A DNA stretch of 64,000 nucleotides from Chitinophagaceae bacterium (GCA_017307735.1 JAFKGR010000003.1:1-64000); one strand, 5' to 3'. Numbered from the stretch's first letter, positions 17,082-26,805 are shown. Translations and numbers: made by a program. Notes: a model not told the origin generated them from the letters alone.

Positions 17082-18418
17082 TGTTTATCGTTTGATAAGG
17101 TTCGGATGAAACTTTCATTATCGACAAGATATCCGGCACTCTTTGCAATTTGCCAGCCGCCGATCTGAGTTTTGATTTCTATCAGCCCACTTGTTTTAAT
17201 GCCGGTCTGCACTTGTTCAGGAACAAACACACCGTCCAGTTTCTTAAAGACAATAGATTTGTTGCCTAGCTGAAGAACAGCATTTTCGGGTAACCAATAC
17301 TCTCCATTAATAACCACAGGAATACTTGCAGTCACCAATTGCCCGGGTTTTAAATTCGTATCAGATAAATAAACTCTTGCAATTGAAAAGTCTTTCCCTT
17401 TTTGCTGTACCGGCTCAATCAATCCGATCGCTCCTGATTTCATGTCTTTCGGATTTGAAACCGGAAAAAACATCAGTTTCTTCCCGGCTTTTATTTCTGA
17501 ATTTACCGATGGTTTAAAAGAAAATTCAGCCACCATATTGTTTCCTTTATAAACGGTAAAAATAGTTTCACCCGCTCCCACGTACTGCCCTTCACGAATC
17601 ATCACAGGTGAAGGATTAAAATCAGGTTGGCTGACCGTATTCGCAGAAGAAGCAGAAGCATCATTATTCATGGAACCCATTCCATCAGACGAAGAAACGG
17701 AAGAAGCCATTGAAGGAACGGATGATGGTGCGTTTTGCACTCCGCTTTTATCCACAATATAACCGTCCGTATGGCTATACACCGGGACGCGATAAATGGG
17801 TTTGCCCGATTTTAAAACCTGATTTATTTGTGCAGGCTGCATTCCCAAAAGGCTCAGTCTTTCACGCGCTCGTTGAAGCAGAGAAGGATCATTATCACTT
17901 TTGCTGATAAAAATCAAATCCCGCTGAGCCACTGCCAGGTCAGGCGAATAAATTTCCATTATCAATTGCCCATTTCTAACAGGTTGAAAATTGTATTTGA
18001 TATACATTCTTTCAATGCGGCCGGACACACGGCTCGAAATACTCTCCTGTTTTCTGGTGTCATAACTGATAACTCCCTGGATGGTTTTATTAAAAATTTT
18101 TGTTCCATGTTCAGGCGTAATCGTTGCAATTGTTGAAACGATCTGTTCGTTGGCAGGTTTCAACAATGGCAACAAATCATTGTCAATATGCAATTCGTTG
18201 GATGTACTGATCGGCACAAGTTCCATCCCGCAAATAGGACATTTGCCGGGTTTATCGCGAATAATCTGCGGATGCATCGGGCACACATATTCCACGTGTT
18301 CGCGATGTCCGTTTACGGCAGTTTCATGTTCAGATGATGTTTTTCCTTTACATGAAAAAAGCAAAGGCAACACCGCCATCAGAAAAAATAAGATCTTATT
18401 GATACAATTCTTTTTCAT
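17078..18418 (-). CDS. cusB: CusB-like RND adaptor with metal-binding domain
   Basis: A 446-residue adaptor with lipobox LLFSC (Cys23) and an N-terminal heavy-metal-binding domain, YVCPMHPQ...CPICGMELVP (43-69). The HlyD-type body follows. In the middle (about 222-265) there is a Ser/Asn/Met-rich low-complexity insert (MASSVSSSDGMGSMNND) within the alpha-hairpin/lipoyl region. This insert is absent from the other adaptor. It overlaps the TolC gene by 23 bp and the next adaptor by 4 bp, so translational coupling is likely. Expected role: periplasmic copper/silver handover to the pump. Confidence 0.92.
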   Translation of the reverse strand: MKKNCINKILFFLMAVLPLLFSCKGKTSSEHETAVNGHREHVEYVCPMHPQIIRDKPGKCPICGMELVPISTSNELHIDNDLLPLLKPANEQIVSTIATITPEHGTKIFNKTIQGVISYDTRKQESISSRVSGRIERMYIKYNFQPVRNGQLIMEIYSPDLAVAQRDLIFISKSDNDPSLLQRARERLSLLGMQPAQINQVLKSGKPIYRVPVYSHTDGYIVDKSGVQNAPSSVPSMASSVSSSDGMGSMNNDASASSANTVSQPDFNPSPVMIREGQYVGAGETIFTVYKGNNMVAEFSFKPSVNSEIKAGKKLMFFPVSNPKDMKSGAIGLIEPVQQKGKDFSIARVYLSDTNLKPGQLVTASIPVVINGEYWLPENAVLQLGNKSIVFKKLDGVFVPEQVQTGIKTSGLIEIKTQIGGWQIAKSAGYLVDNESFIRTLSNDKQ

Positions 18419-19649
18419 GTTGAATAATCATTTGAATGACTTTTAATTTTTCATCGAGCACGTCCTGTTTCATCATGTTCAGCGCTTCCCAATTGTCCAA
18501 TACCACCGTCAATGAAAGTTTGTTTTCCTGGTATGAATTGAACGACGCATCAAAAGTTTTCTGCAAAGCCGGAATAACTTTTTCCTCAATTGATTTTATC
18601 TTCTGCTCCATCGTCATGATTTGCGCATGCATTCCGTAAAGCATGCCCTGTGTCTGCTGAAGCATCGCGGTTCTCTCACTTTCCATCGCACTGATGTTGT
18701 ATTGCATGGATTTGATTTCTGATTGATAGGATTTTCTCGACCATGATGCGATTGGAATGGTCATCATTCCCATTACACTAAAACTATAGGGCATCATCCC
18801 AGACAAAGGCGTCATGTGGTCAAACTGAATGCTAAACGCCGGCTTTCGCTCCAGATTCATCGCATCAATATTCAGTTTCATGGATTGGATACCGGCATCC
18901 ATTTTCAAAATATCTCCGCGCTGTTGAGCAATACTTGCCGTATCGAATGCCATATCCGGCATCATACTCAACTGCACCGTGGTATCAATCGTAAAATCTT
19001 CATTGCCCGGTCGATTCATCATGCCATTTAAAAAAGCTTTTGCTTTTTCGATATCGCCCTGCGGCATGAGAATCATATTTCGATTCTTTTGAATCTCAGC
19101 TTCGGCCCTGTAAACCGAACTCAGTTGAGATTGATTAAACGGAAATCTCACCGCTTCAATTTTTTTCATGGTCTGAAGAATCCTGTCATTGTCCTCAAGA
19201 ACTTTTATTTTTTGAAGGGCAATTACCCAGGTGAAATATTGGAGGCGCGCTTCTGCCCTCAAATCATTGAAGGAAATACTCCTGTTCATATTCTCAACAG
19301 TTCCCAACGATTCCAGATATTTTTTCTTTGCATTCAGCTTTTTCATGTTGGGAAATTGTTGTTCAACCCTAAACATGATGTCTCCATTATTTCCCATCGT
19401 CTTTTGAAAGGGATAAGGTGTCATAAATGTTCCCACACCGACCATCGGAGGCATCCATGCCGTGGCTGCTTCCGCACTGTATTGATATGCTGTAGCGCGG
19501 TAGCCATAGGTCTTCAACAAAACATTATTGCTGTCTATGTGTTGCAAAATCTCATTCAGATTAAAAAATTCTTTTTGCTGTGCATAACTCACAGAAAAAG
19601 GGAAGACCAGGAATGCTATCCAGAGTTTCTTTTTAATGATGCACATCAT
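18396..19649 (-). CDS. CusC-like TolC family outer-membrane protein
   Basis: A 417-residue outer-membrane channel with a signal peptide (MMCIIKKKLWIAFLVF...SYAQ). It has the two helical OEP repeats of TolC proteins. It is unusually rich in Met (MTIPIASW, TPLSGMMPYSFSVMGMM), as in other copper/silver outer-membrane channels. It overlaps the 3' part of cusA by 17 bp and the first adaptor by 23 bp, an arrangement typical of a tightly coupled operon. Confidence 0.9.
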   Translation of the reverse strand: MMCIIKKKLWIAFLVFPFSVSYAQQKEFFNLNEILQHIDSNNVLLKTYGYRATAYQYSAEAATAWMPPMVGVGTFMTPYPFQKTMGNNGDIMFRVEQQFPNMKKLNAKKKYLESLGTVENMNRSISFNDLRAEARLQYFTWVIALQKIKVLEDNDRILQTMKKIEAVRFPFNQSQLSSVYRAEAEIQKNRNMILMPQGDIEKAKAFLNGMMNRPGNEDFTIDTTVQLSMMPDMAFDTASIAQQRGDILKMDAGIQSMKLNIDAMNLERKPAFSIQFDHMTPLSGMMPYSFSVMGMMTIPIASWSRKSYQSEIKSMQYNISAMESERTAMLQQTQGMLYGMHAQIMTMEQKIKSIEEKVIPALQKTFDASFNSYQENKLSLTVVLDNWEALNMMKQDVLDEKLKVIQMIIQHEKELYQ

Positions 19650-21594
19650 AAATAATCAGTTTTCCGAATTTTTTTAATTCATATTCTTTCGTCATCAAAA
19701 ATATCAAAGGTGTTACCAGCAAAATGTGAATGGCTGATGTGATGATTCCGCCAATCACCGGCAATACTATCGGTCGCATTACATCTGTGCCTACGCCGGT
19801 TGACCACAAGACAGGCACCAGTCCGAACAATGCAACACACACCGTCATAATCTTCGGTCTCAATCTTTTGGCCGCACCCATGATGGTGTATTCTTCCAAA
19901 TCTTTTTTGGTAATGGTCTTAATTGAATTGCCTTTCAAGGCAATCAACTGATCCATCGCATCATTGAGATAGATAACCATTACAATGGCCGTCTCCACGG
20001 CAATTCCAAAAAGCGCAATGAAGCCAACTGCTACAGCAACCGAAAGGTTGACCCCCCAGAAATAAATTATATATGCACCTCCGATGAGTGCAAAAGGAAT
20101 CGTAATCAGATTCAACAGTGCTTCGCGAATGGAGTGGAAAGCAAAGTAGAGAGCGAAGAAAATAATCACCAGCACAATGGGTGTAATCCACATCAACATT
20201 TGCTGCCCGCGTATCAGGTTTTCGTATTCTCCGCTCCATTCTACAAAATACCCCGGAGGGAGAATGTCTTTGTGTTCATCCAGCTTGTGCATGGCATCTT
20301 TGACCGTACTTCCCAAATCTCTTCCCCGAACATTAAAAAGGACAGCGCCCCGTAGCATGGCATTTTCAGAATTAATCATGGAAGGGCCTTCTTCAAATTT
20401 AATATCTGCAACCGAGCTTAATGGAACTTCTCCAAAAGTGGGAGATTCCAGGGGAATCCTTTTTATCTTATCGATGTTGTTCCTGAAATCCTGTGCAAGC
20501 CGCACGCTGATCGGAAATCTTTCTCTGCCTTCTATGGTCTGACTGACAGGCACTCCACCCAATGCGGATTCAACAGTCTGGTTGACATCATCCACATTCA
20601 ACCCGTACCTGGCAAGGTCAGCACGCCGTACATCAATAGAAAGATATTTGCCTCCGGTAACGGGTTCCACAAATAAATCTGAAACACCGGGCGTTCCCTG
20701 CAAAGCTGTTCTCACCCGTTCCGAAATTGCAGCGATGGTATCCAGGTTCTGACCAAAAACTTTTACGCCTACATCCGTGCGAATGCCGGTCGACAACATA
20801 TTGATTCGATTGATGATGGGTTGTGTCCAGCCATTCACAACACCCGGGATTTGCAACTTTGCATCTAATTCCTTAATCAGTTTTTCTTTTGTCATTCCCG
20901 GTCTCCAATCCTTGTGAGGTTTTAGTTCGATAATGGTTTCGATCATACTGATCGGAGAGTTATCGGTGGCCGTATTTGCCCTTCCAGCTTTTCCCAAAAC
21001 TTTATCAACTTCAGGAACCGATTTGATAATTTTATCCTGAACCTGAAGGATTCTCTTAATTTCTGAATTGGAAACATCGGGCATGGTCACCGGCATAAAG
21101 AGAATACTCTGTTCGTCCAACGGTGGCATAAATTCTGTTCCCAGGCTCATCAGCAAAGGAACCGAAGCCGCCAGCGCCAGAATATTTACCGCAATCGTCG
21201 TCTTGCGCCATTTCATCACCCAGTGGATAATGGGAGTGTAAAGTCTCTCAAGAATCCGGTTGACAGGATTGGCATTATCCGGTCTGAATTTGCCTTTCAT
21301 AAAAAATGAAATCAAAACCGGAGTCAGTGTCAGTACCAGCACAGCATCTACAACGATGATAAAAGTTTTCGTGTAGGCAATGGGGTGAAATAATTTCCCT
21401 TCCTGCCCTGTAAGAAGAAATACGGGAAGGAAAGAAGCGATAATAATAACCGTTGCAAAAAAGACGCCACGGGAAACCTGCTTGCTCGATTTCTCAATCA
21501 GGGCCAACCGTTCCTCCTCGGTAATCCATTTTTGTTTTTTCTTTTTATTTCTATTCCAAATCATAATTCGTTTTTTGAATTTTGTTGTTTCCAT
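19633..21594 (-). CDS. cusA: CusA/CzcA heavy-metal RND pump, C-terminal two-thirds
   Basis: A 653-residue frame that continues the pump after the frame change. It starts METTKFKKRIMIW and then has TM5-6 (FFATVIIIASFLPVFLLTGQEGKLF...AYTKTF), the second periplasmic porter region (about 120-430) and the final helical bundle with GFIALFGIAVETAIVMVIYL. Joined to the upstream frame it gives about 1074 residues, normal for CusA. On its own it lacks the N-terminal porter and TM1-4 and could not be a pump. It overlaps the upstream frame by 34 bp. It may be made by -1 frameshifting at 21570-21576, by internal start at the ATG at 21594, or the split may reflect mutation or a sequence error. Confidence 0.9.
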   Translation of the reverse strand: METTKFKKRIMIWNRNKKKKQKWITEEERLALIEKSSKQVSRGVFFATVIIIASFLPVFLLTGQEGKLFHPIAYTKTFIIVVDAVLVLTLTPVLISFFMKGKFRPDNANPVNRILERLYTPIIHWVMKWRKTTIAVNILALAASVPLLMSLGTEFMPPLDEQSILFMPVTMPDVSNSEIKRILQVQDKIIKSVPEVDKVLGKAGRANTATDNSPISMIETIIELKPHKDWRPGMTKEKLIKELDAKLQIPGVVNGWTQPIINRINMLSTGIRTDVGVKVFGQNLDTIAAISERVRTALQGTPGVSDLFVEPVTGGKYLSIDVRRADLARYGLNVDDVNQTVESALGGVPVSQTIEGRERFPISVRLAQDFRNNIDKIKRIPLESPTFGEVPLSSVADIKFEEGPSMINSENAMLRGAVLFNVRGRDLGSTVKDAMHKLDEHKDILPPGYFVEWSGEYENLIRGQQMLMWITPIVLVIIFFALYFAFHSIREALLNLITIPFALIGGAYIIYFWGVNLSVAVAVGFIALFGIAVETAIVMVIYLNDAMDQLIALKGNSIKTITKKDLEEYTIMGAAKRLRPKIMTVCVALFGLVPVLWSTGVGTDVMRPIVLPVIGGIITSAIHILLVTPLIFLMTKEYELKKFGKLIIYDVHH

Positions 21595-22856
21595 TGCAGA
21601 TACCGGTCTGCCATGTGTTTGTAGGCATTCTCATTCATGATTATCCCATTGTCCACAATGACTCCGATGGCCAGAGCAATTCCTGTAAGTGACATGATAT
21701 TTGATGAAATCCCCAAAGCATTCAGAATGATAAAACTGATGGCGATACTTACGGGAATCTGGATGATGATGCTCAGCGCACTTCGCCAGTGGAAAAGGAA
21801 AATAATCACCACCAGGGAAACAATGATCATTTCCTCTATCAGTGTGGATTTAATGGATGAAATCGATTCTTTTATCAATTTCCCGCGATCATAGACAATA
21901 TCAAATTTTACTCCTTGCGGAAATCCTTTTGCCACTTCGGCCATTTTTGCTTTGACATTGTCGATGACTTCATCAGCGTTTTCACCATAGCGCATCACCA
22001 CAATTCCCCCCACTCTTTCTCCTTCTCCGTTTTCATCAAAAATTCCCAGTCTTGTTTCCCCGGTTGATTGCACACTGCCAATATCAGAAACCCGCACGGC
22101 GATACCATTCACGGTTTTCACCGGAATGTTTTGAATTTCCATGGCCGATTTCAGATATCCTGAAGTTTTAATAATGTAACCTATATCGCTCATCTCAAAC
22201 TTGCTCCCCCCGGTTTCATCGTTATTAGCGCGAATGGCACGAATTACATCACTGATAGAAAGTTTGTAATAAAGAAGTTTATTCGGATCCACATCTACCT
22301 GATATTGTTTTTGGAATCCGCCAAATGATGCAATTTCACTTACCCCCTTTACATTTTGCAAAGCAAATTTTATATACCAATCCTGTAATGCTCTTTGTTC
22401 TCCAAGATCCATTCCGGGGGCATCCAGGGTGTACCAGAGAATGTGACCGACACCGGTTCCGTCGGGTCCCAATTGCGGGTTGACACCATCCGGAAGATTT
22501 CTTGAAATGGTACTCAGCCTTTCAAGCACACGCGAGCGCGCCCAATAAATATCAGTGTTGTCATCAAAAATGATATAAATAAAGCTCATGCCAAACATGG
22601 AAGTACCGCGGACATACTTCACTTTCGGTAATCCCTGAAGATTCGTGACCAAAGGGTAGGTAATCTGGTCTTCTATGAGTTGGGGTCCGCGACCCATCCA
22701 CTCTGTAAAAACAATGACCTGGTTTTCGGACAGATCGGGAATGGCGTCAATCGGATTCTTTTTTATTGAGATAAAACCCCATACAAAGAAACCGGTTGAA
22801 GCCAGAAGTACCAGAAACCGGTTGCGGAGCGACCATTCAATAATACGGTTTACCAT
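21561..22856 (-). CDS. cusA: CusA/CzcA heavy-metal RND pump, N-terminal part
   Basis: A 431-residue frame holding the start of the pump: TM1 (LVLLASTGFFVWGFISIKK), the KNPIDAIPDLSENQVIV motif of heavy-metal RND proteins, the first porter region and TM2-4, up to LAIGVIVDNGIIMNENAYKH. It then ends in QWKQQNSKNEL with a TGA. Family members continue through a cytosolic loop into TM5, which here is encoded in the -1 frame. The N-terminal frame has no signs of decay, nor does the C-terminal one. It lies about 100 bp after the HYC_CC_PP gene. Expected substrates are Cu(I)/Ag(I), judged from the adaptors. Confidence 0.92.
   Translation of the reverse strand: MVNRIIEWSLRNRFLVLLASTGFFVWGFISIKKNPIDAIPDLSENQVIVFTEWMGRGPQLIEDQITYPLVTNLQGLPKVKYVRGTSMFGMSFIYIIFDDNTDIYWARSRVLERLSTISRNLPDGVNPQLGPDGTGVGHILWYTLDAPGMDLGEQRALQDWYIKFALQNVKGVSEIASFGGFQKQYQVDVDPNKLLYYKLSISDVIRAIRANNDETGGSKFEMSDIGYIIKTSGYLKSAMEIQNIPVKTVNGIAVRVSDIGSVQSTGETRLGIFDENGEGERVGGIVVMRYGENADEVIDNVKAKMAEVAKGFPQGVKFDIVYDRGKLIKESISSIKSTLIEEMIIVSLVVIIFLFHWRSALSIIIQIPVSIAISFIILNALGISSNIMSLTGIALAIGVIVDNGIIMNENAYKHMADRYLQWKQQNSKNEL
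21570..21576 (-). other. Candidate -1 frameshift heptamer A_AAA_AAC in cusA
   Basis: On the coding strand the upstream cusA frame reads TCA AAA AAC GAA TTA TGA. The heptamer A AAA AAC is in the X XXY YYZ phase used by -1 frameshift sites. A slip there enters exactly the frame of the downstream cusA part, three codons before the TGA at 21561-21563. No strong hairpin directly 3' was seen. A purine-rich GAGGAGG lies about 50 nt downstream. A plain indel in the A-run would look the same. Confidence 0.45.
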
Positions 22857-22963
22857 AAAAAATGAGAAAATAAATTTGAAATTGTTTATTTGAAATCTCT
22901 GGCAAAGGCTGAAATGCCTCAGGCCGGGCTAAAATAGAGCCAGGCAAAAACTCAAATAAAAAA

Positions 22964-23359
22964 TCAAATTCTGAAAACGCCGTTTTGTTTGAAAAGGGCG
23001 AGATGCGGGCTTCGCGGGAAGTCATCAAATAAAGTGAAATCTTCAAAAGATGAATTGGAAAATAAGCTGGGGATTTCAACAAATGTAACCGGCAGCGCAG
23101 TATAATTTAAACCGGCACTTTGTGAATAAAGATCAAGAACGTAATGACCATTGTCAATTTTTAACTGCTTCGTTTGTGTCTGACAGCAATCTTTGGCCTT
23201 ATGAACTTTTTGCATCGGGCATTTACTGCACATATTGGATTCATTGCCCATGAACGTCTGATCGGTCAGCTTACCCATGCAATAATGCAACTCAATTGTT
23301 GCACCTGATGAGGTGAACACGTAAAGAGTGGCTAATATGATTGCAAAAAGCTTTTTCAC
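22964..23359 (-). CDS. HYC_CC_PP family secreted protein
   Basis: A 131-residue exported protein with signal peptide (1-19). The Cys/His signature gives the family its name: HYCMG (25-29), then CSKCPMQ (44-50) and a CC pair (58-59), with further strands to the C-terminus. These thiols, His and Met could bind copper. The family is typical of Bacteroidota and often precedes CusA-type pumps, as here. The start is GTG at 23359, since no ATG precedes the signal peptide. It is the first gene of the copper efflux operon and may be a periplasmic metal sensor or chaperone; that is inference. Confidence 0.82.
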   Translation of the reverse strand: MKKLFAIILATLYVFTSSGATIELHYCMGKLTDQTFMGNESNMCSKCPMQKVHKAKDCCQTQTKQLKIDNGHYVLDLYSQSAGLNYTALPVTFVEIPSLFSNSSFEDFTLFDDFPRSPHLALFKQNGVFRI

Positions 23360-23449
23360 AATTGTCGAACGCGAAGATATAAAAATTTATTTCGCATCCG
23401 TTTATACAATTCCGGAGGCGATGTGCATTTAAATGACATTTGGAAAAAT

Positions 23450-26326
23450 TTATAAATTTATTTTCCCTCCGCCGATTTTAACCACTTCTTTTGTAGCATT
23501 TTCAAAAAACGGACCCGGTGGGGCGGGCTGTGGATCCATAATTCTTTTTGTAGTAACAGAAACATTTTGAACCTGATGTCTCTGTTGGGCAATCAGGTAA
23601 ATGTCGGCTTCACCGCTCCATGAAATCACATCTTTATTTGTGCTCAGTTCAAACCTGAAAGTATGTTTTCCAGTACTGTTATTTTCAGGCAACACAAAGG
23701 AAAATACATCCCAAACTCCATTTTGTTTCTGCTGAGTGGATTCTACTTCTTTACCATCCACCATTATTTTTCCTTCCGGAAAATCCTTTCCGGCATAAAG
23801 GCTGTCCGGGTGCAGAAAAACGATAAACCTCGGCGTGATAACATTTTGCGAAAAATCAAGCGTACTTTCTAAAGATGAACCTTTAAATGAGAGTTGCTGA
23901 GATTTTAAAATTTTATCAGGCTGCTTTTGTGAAAGAGAAATATTATTTATAAGCTGGTTTTGCCCATCAATTTTCAACTGAGAAACAACTTCAGGATTCA
24001 ACAACCTGGCCTGGCTTCCTGCACTCAGTACATTCAATTCAAAATGATTACCGGAATCAGATTTCAGATTGAAAATTACATCAGCGAGCAAAGGTTTATC
24101 TGCCGAATCCAAAGGATACAATTCATAAATAGCACTTTCATACCCGTCGAGAGGAATACTTATTTCGGCACCCGCAGAATAAATGTTGGGGGAAATCCAA
24201 TGCGAAGGATACACGCGTTCCAACACCAGCGAATTGGCTTCTGGATTTAAACCATCTGCCGGATTTAATTTTAAATGTATGGTCTGATTTTGAATAACCG
24301 GATTGCGAACAGCAATGATTCCTTTATTATTCAGATAATGAACATAGCCATAAGCTTCGCTTTTTGCAGGATTTCCTCCCACCATAAAAGTGTGGTCTAA
24401 AATCGGAAAACGGTTTTCCGCCCACTTCAAAGATTTGCTCAACGCATTCCATTCACCGGCATTTAGCAAATCAGGAGAAATATACAATTCATACATCGAT
24501 ACACCTCTGCCAAAATAAAACATCGCATCATCCGTAAATTTATTCAGCGGGTCATCAGCACCTCCAATTTCATTTAAAACACCTTTGATAATTCCATGTG
24601 TCATTAAATTTGAAACAGGAAACCAGTTATCCTGATTATGAAAATCATTGTACAAAACCATGTCTTTATAAGTCATGGAAGCATCGCGCTGATTGACTGA
24701 TGGCACATCTGCAAATCCGAAATCCTCTCCCTGCATCCAAATCTGATTTGCCTGTGACAGCCACCACGGGCTCAGCCAGGTACCGGAAGTCACGTTGAGA
24801 TAAACGTCCGGATTTACAGCCCTCACCGCTTCACAATCGGAGAAAAAAGAATCGAGCAATGCCCTTCTTGAATACAACCCAATCGGATGCCCGCCGGCCG
24901 GGTCACTTGAAGAAAACTGAAGTCCATCCCATTTGAAATACCCAACTCCACCGTTTCTAACCATTGTGGTTGTACGTTTTTTGAACAGTGCGTTGTACTT
25001 CGTTCCCCCGATATCCATCATAGAATTTCCTCCATGACCAATCACTTCATATCCGTGTTCACGCATCCAGTTGATTCTGTCTTCTCGAAAATCGTATCCG
25101 CCCGTCGGGCCATACCAAATGCCCAGCGTGGTACCAAAAGGTTTCAATGCATCTGAAATCGGCCGCAATCCATTCGGGAATGTGGTTTTCCTCAATTGCC
25201 AATCACTGTGATGCTTGTCCCATCCGTCATCCAATACAAATGCATCGAGATGGATCCCGTAAGGATCAATCATATTCTTCTTAAAAGCATTGATGATATC
25301 CAGTACATTTTTCTCATTCATTACATGCTGAGGCGCCAGGCCTTTGAATACGGGCGTCCGCAAATCGTACCATGAATTGTAAAGAGCATAAGGTTTATCC
25401 TGCGCGTACTTAATATCAGGGATGTAACTATAAAACCAGTTTCTGACATGATGGTCCGGAGCCAATCCTTCAACCACCCATTTGCTATCGATCCATTTAT
25501 TTTTTACAACAGTTCCAATAATCTCTTCACAATTCAGATCAAATCTCTGCGCATTATTTCTTCTGATTGACGTATTGGCTGCAGGATATTCAATGCCAAA
25601 AAATACACCACCGTTTGAAAAGTCGATTGCCCCCGGCTGGCCAAAAGCGCCCTTTTTTATAATGCGATTATTTTCCGTTTGAGATTTATCAGAAGCCGGA
25701 ACAGAAAAACTACCTGTATTTTTTGCTGTTCTTTTTTCAGATTGGAATTCATTTCTGTTTTCTTCAAACACACTCCCGGTGCGTGAAATAAACCGGTCAA
25801 GCCAATTACTCTCCTTCAACGAATCCATGACTGAGATTTTTCTTCTTGCATAAAACTTTTCCGGCAATAGCTGGTAAGTCAGTTTCAATTGTGTGGTATT
25901 TTGCCTGTTAACGGGAGTAAAAAATATTTCCAATTCCTTACCTCCATCCGGGAGAGCCAAAAATTGAAAAGACTGATATTTAAAATCTTTTTTCGAAAAA
26001 GCAACGGCTAAATCCCCATTCACTTCTCTGCCCGGCGCTGACCAGTCTGTCCACATCATTTTCAATCTGAAATTTCCATCGGTTGCAACTCCAAAGTGAG
26101 ACTTGTGATACAAGGTAAGCCAGTTTTGCCGGGCTTCGAGCACATCACCTTCCAAAATATTGTTTTTGACAAATACCTTTTGAACCACTTTATCATTGGA
26201 TAAAGAAAAAATTCTTGTACCGTTCTTCTCCTCTGAATTTGAAATTACACTTTGTGCATTCAAAAAATGCGGGACAATTAAAACGAAGAACAGAAAACAG
26301 AAAATTCTCAGAGATTTTTTCAGCAT
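23450..26326 (-). CDS. Secreted alpha-galactosidase-like glycoside hydrolase (GH36/clan D)
   Basis: A 958-residue exported protein that starts MLKKSLRIF and has a signal ending LNAQ. The N-terminal half is beta-rich. A TIM-barrel with clan GH-D features follows: FVLDDGWD (366-370) and FKWDG (Asp467, expected nucleophile). A candidate acid/base, Asp535, lies in WMQGEDFGF, though this differs from the usual GH36 motif. The C-terminal 350 residues are beta-sandwich-like. I chose the ATG at 26326 over the TTG five codons upstream. Likely role is removing alpha-linked galactose or a related sugar from glycans. The exact subfamily is uncertain. Single gene, with CAAAAGTA (-7-like) about 100 bp upstream. 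Confidence 0.78.
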   Translation of the reverse strand: MLKKSLRIFCFLFFVLIVPHFLNAQSVISNSEEKNGTRIFSLSNDKVVQKVFVKNNILEGDVLEARQNWLTLYHKSHFGVATDGNFRLKMMWTDWSAPGREVNGDLAVAFSKKDFKYQSFQFLALPDGGKELEIFFTPVNRQNTTQLKLTYQLLPEKFYARRKISVMDSLKESNWLDRFISRTGSVFEENRNEFQSEKRTAKNTGSFSVPASDKSQTENNRIIKKGAFGQPGAIDFSNGGVFFGIEYPAANTSIRRNNAQRFDLNCEEIIGTVVKNKWIDSKWVVEGLAPDHHVRNWFYSYIPDIKYAQDKPYALYNSWYDLRTPVFKGLAPQHVMNEKNVLDIINAFKKNMIDPYGIHLDAFVLDDGWDKHHSDWQLRKTTFPNGLRPISDALKPFGTTLGIWYGPTGGYDFREDRINWMREHGYEVIGHGGNSMMDIGGTKYNALFKKRTTTMVRNGGVGYFKWDGLQFSSSDPAGGHPIGLYSRRALLDSFFSDCEAVRAVNPDVYLNVTSGTWLSPWWLSQANQIWMQGEDFGFADVPSVNQRDASMTYKDMVLYNDFHNQDNWFPVSNLMTHGIIKGVLNEIGGADDPLNKFTDDAMFYFGRGVSMYELYISPDLLNAGEWNALSKSLKWAENRFPILDHTFMVGGNPAKSEAYGYVHYLNNKGIIAVRNPVIQNQTIHLKLNPADGLNPEANSLVLERVYPSHWISPNIYSAGAEISIPLDGYESAIYELYPLDSADKPLLADVIFNLKSDSGNHFELNVLSAGSQARLLNPEVVSQLKIDGQNQLINNISLSQKQPDKILKSQQLSFKGSSLESTLDFSQNVITPRFIVFLHPDSLYAGKDFPEGKIMVDGKEVESTQQKQNGVWDVFSFVLPENNSTGKHTFRFELSTNKDVISWSGEADIYLIAQQRHQVQNVSVTTKRIMDPQPAPPGPFFENATKEVVKIGGGKINL

Positions 26327-26525
26327 AATTTTAAGTGACAATTAAAAATTGAAAAGAAGTAACATTGACAAAAAGAAAAGATACATTCCTGTATGCCCAG
26401 GTTGAAATCCCCTTATTATCACCTGCAAAAGTAATTGTATCTGATTTTTAATTATCGGTTAATGCCCGCCTATCAGAAAATGGCGGTATTCTAAAAATAT
26501 AGATTCACGGGATTTAGAAAGATAA

Positions 26526-26795
26526 TTATCCTAATTTTCGGAGAAGATTCCTGGACGAATTTATCAAAGCAAGTATTCTCTGACGATCAGCTTTTTTCAA
26601 ATTTCTTTCCCGGATTAATGCTTCTCTCTTGGAAGTGTATTCCTCAACATAAACTAATTTCCAGGGTATTTTTTTAGATGTATAATCAGATTCACCATTG
26701 TTGTGTTGAATTAATCGTTTTTCATAATCCGTAGTGAAACCCTTGTAATAGGTTTCATCTTTCAAACTCTCTATGATATAAACATAAAAGACCAT
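26526..26795 (-). CDS. GIY-YIG nuclease domain protein, copy 1
   Basis: An 89-residue single-domain protein of the GIY-YIG superfamily (YhbQ/UPF0213 type). The GIY and YIG strands appear as YVYII (4-8) and YYKG (16-19). The conserved Arg27, His31 and Glu63 (in RERNLKK) are all present, so the active site looks complete. It is closely similar to copy 2 at 26928-27194, with about 15 differences in 88 aligned residues. It starts just after a tRNA-type terminator and a broken tRNA-Asp, so it may be expressed only by read-through. Cellular role of these small nucleases is not established. Confidence 0.9.
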   Translation of the reverse strand: MVFYVYIIESLKDETYYKGFTTDYEKRLIQHNNGESDYTSKKIPWKLVYVEEYTSKREALIRERNLKKADRQRILALINSSRNLLRKLG

Positions 26796-26805
26796 AAAAT
26801 AAAAA

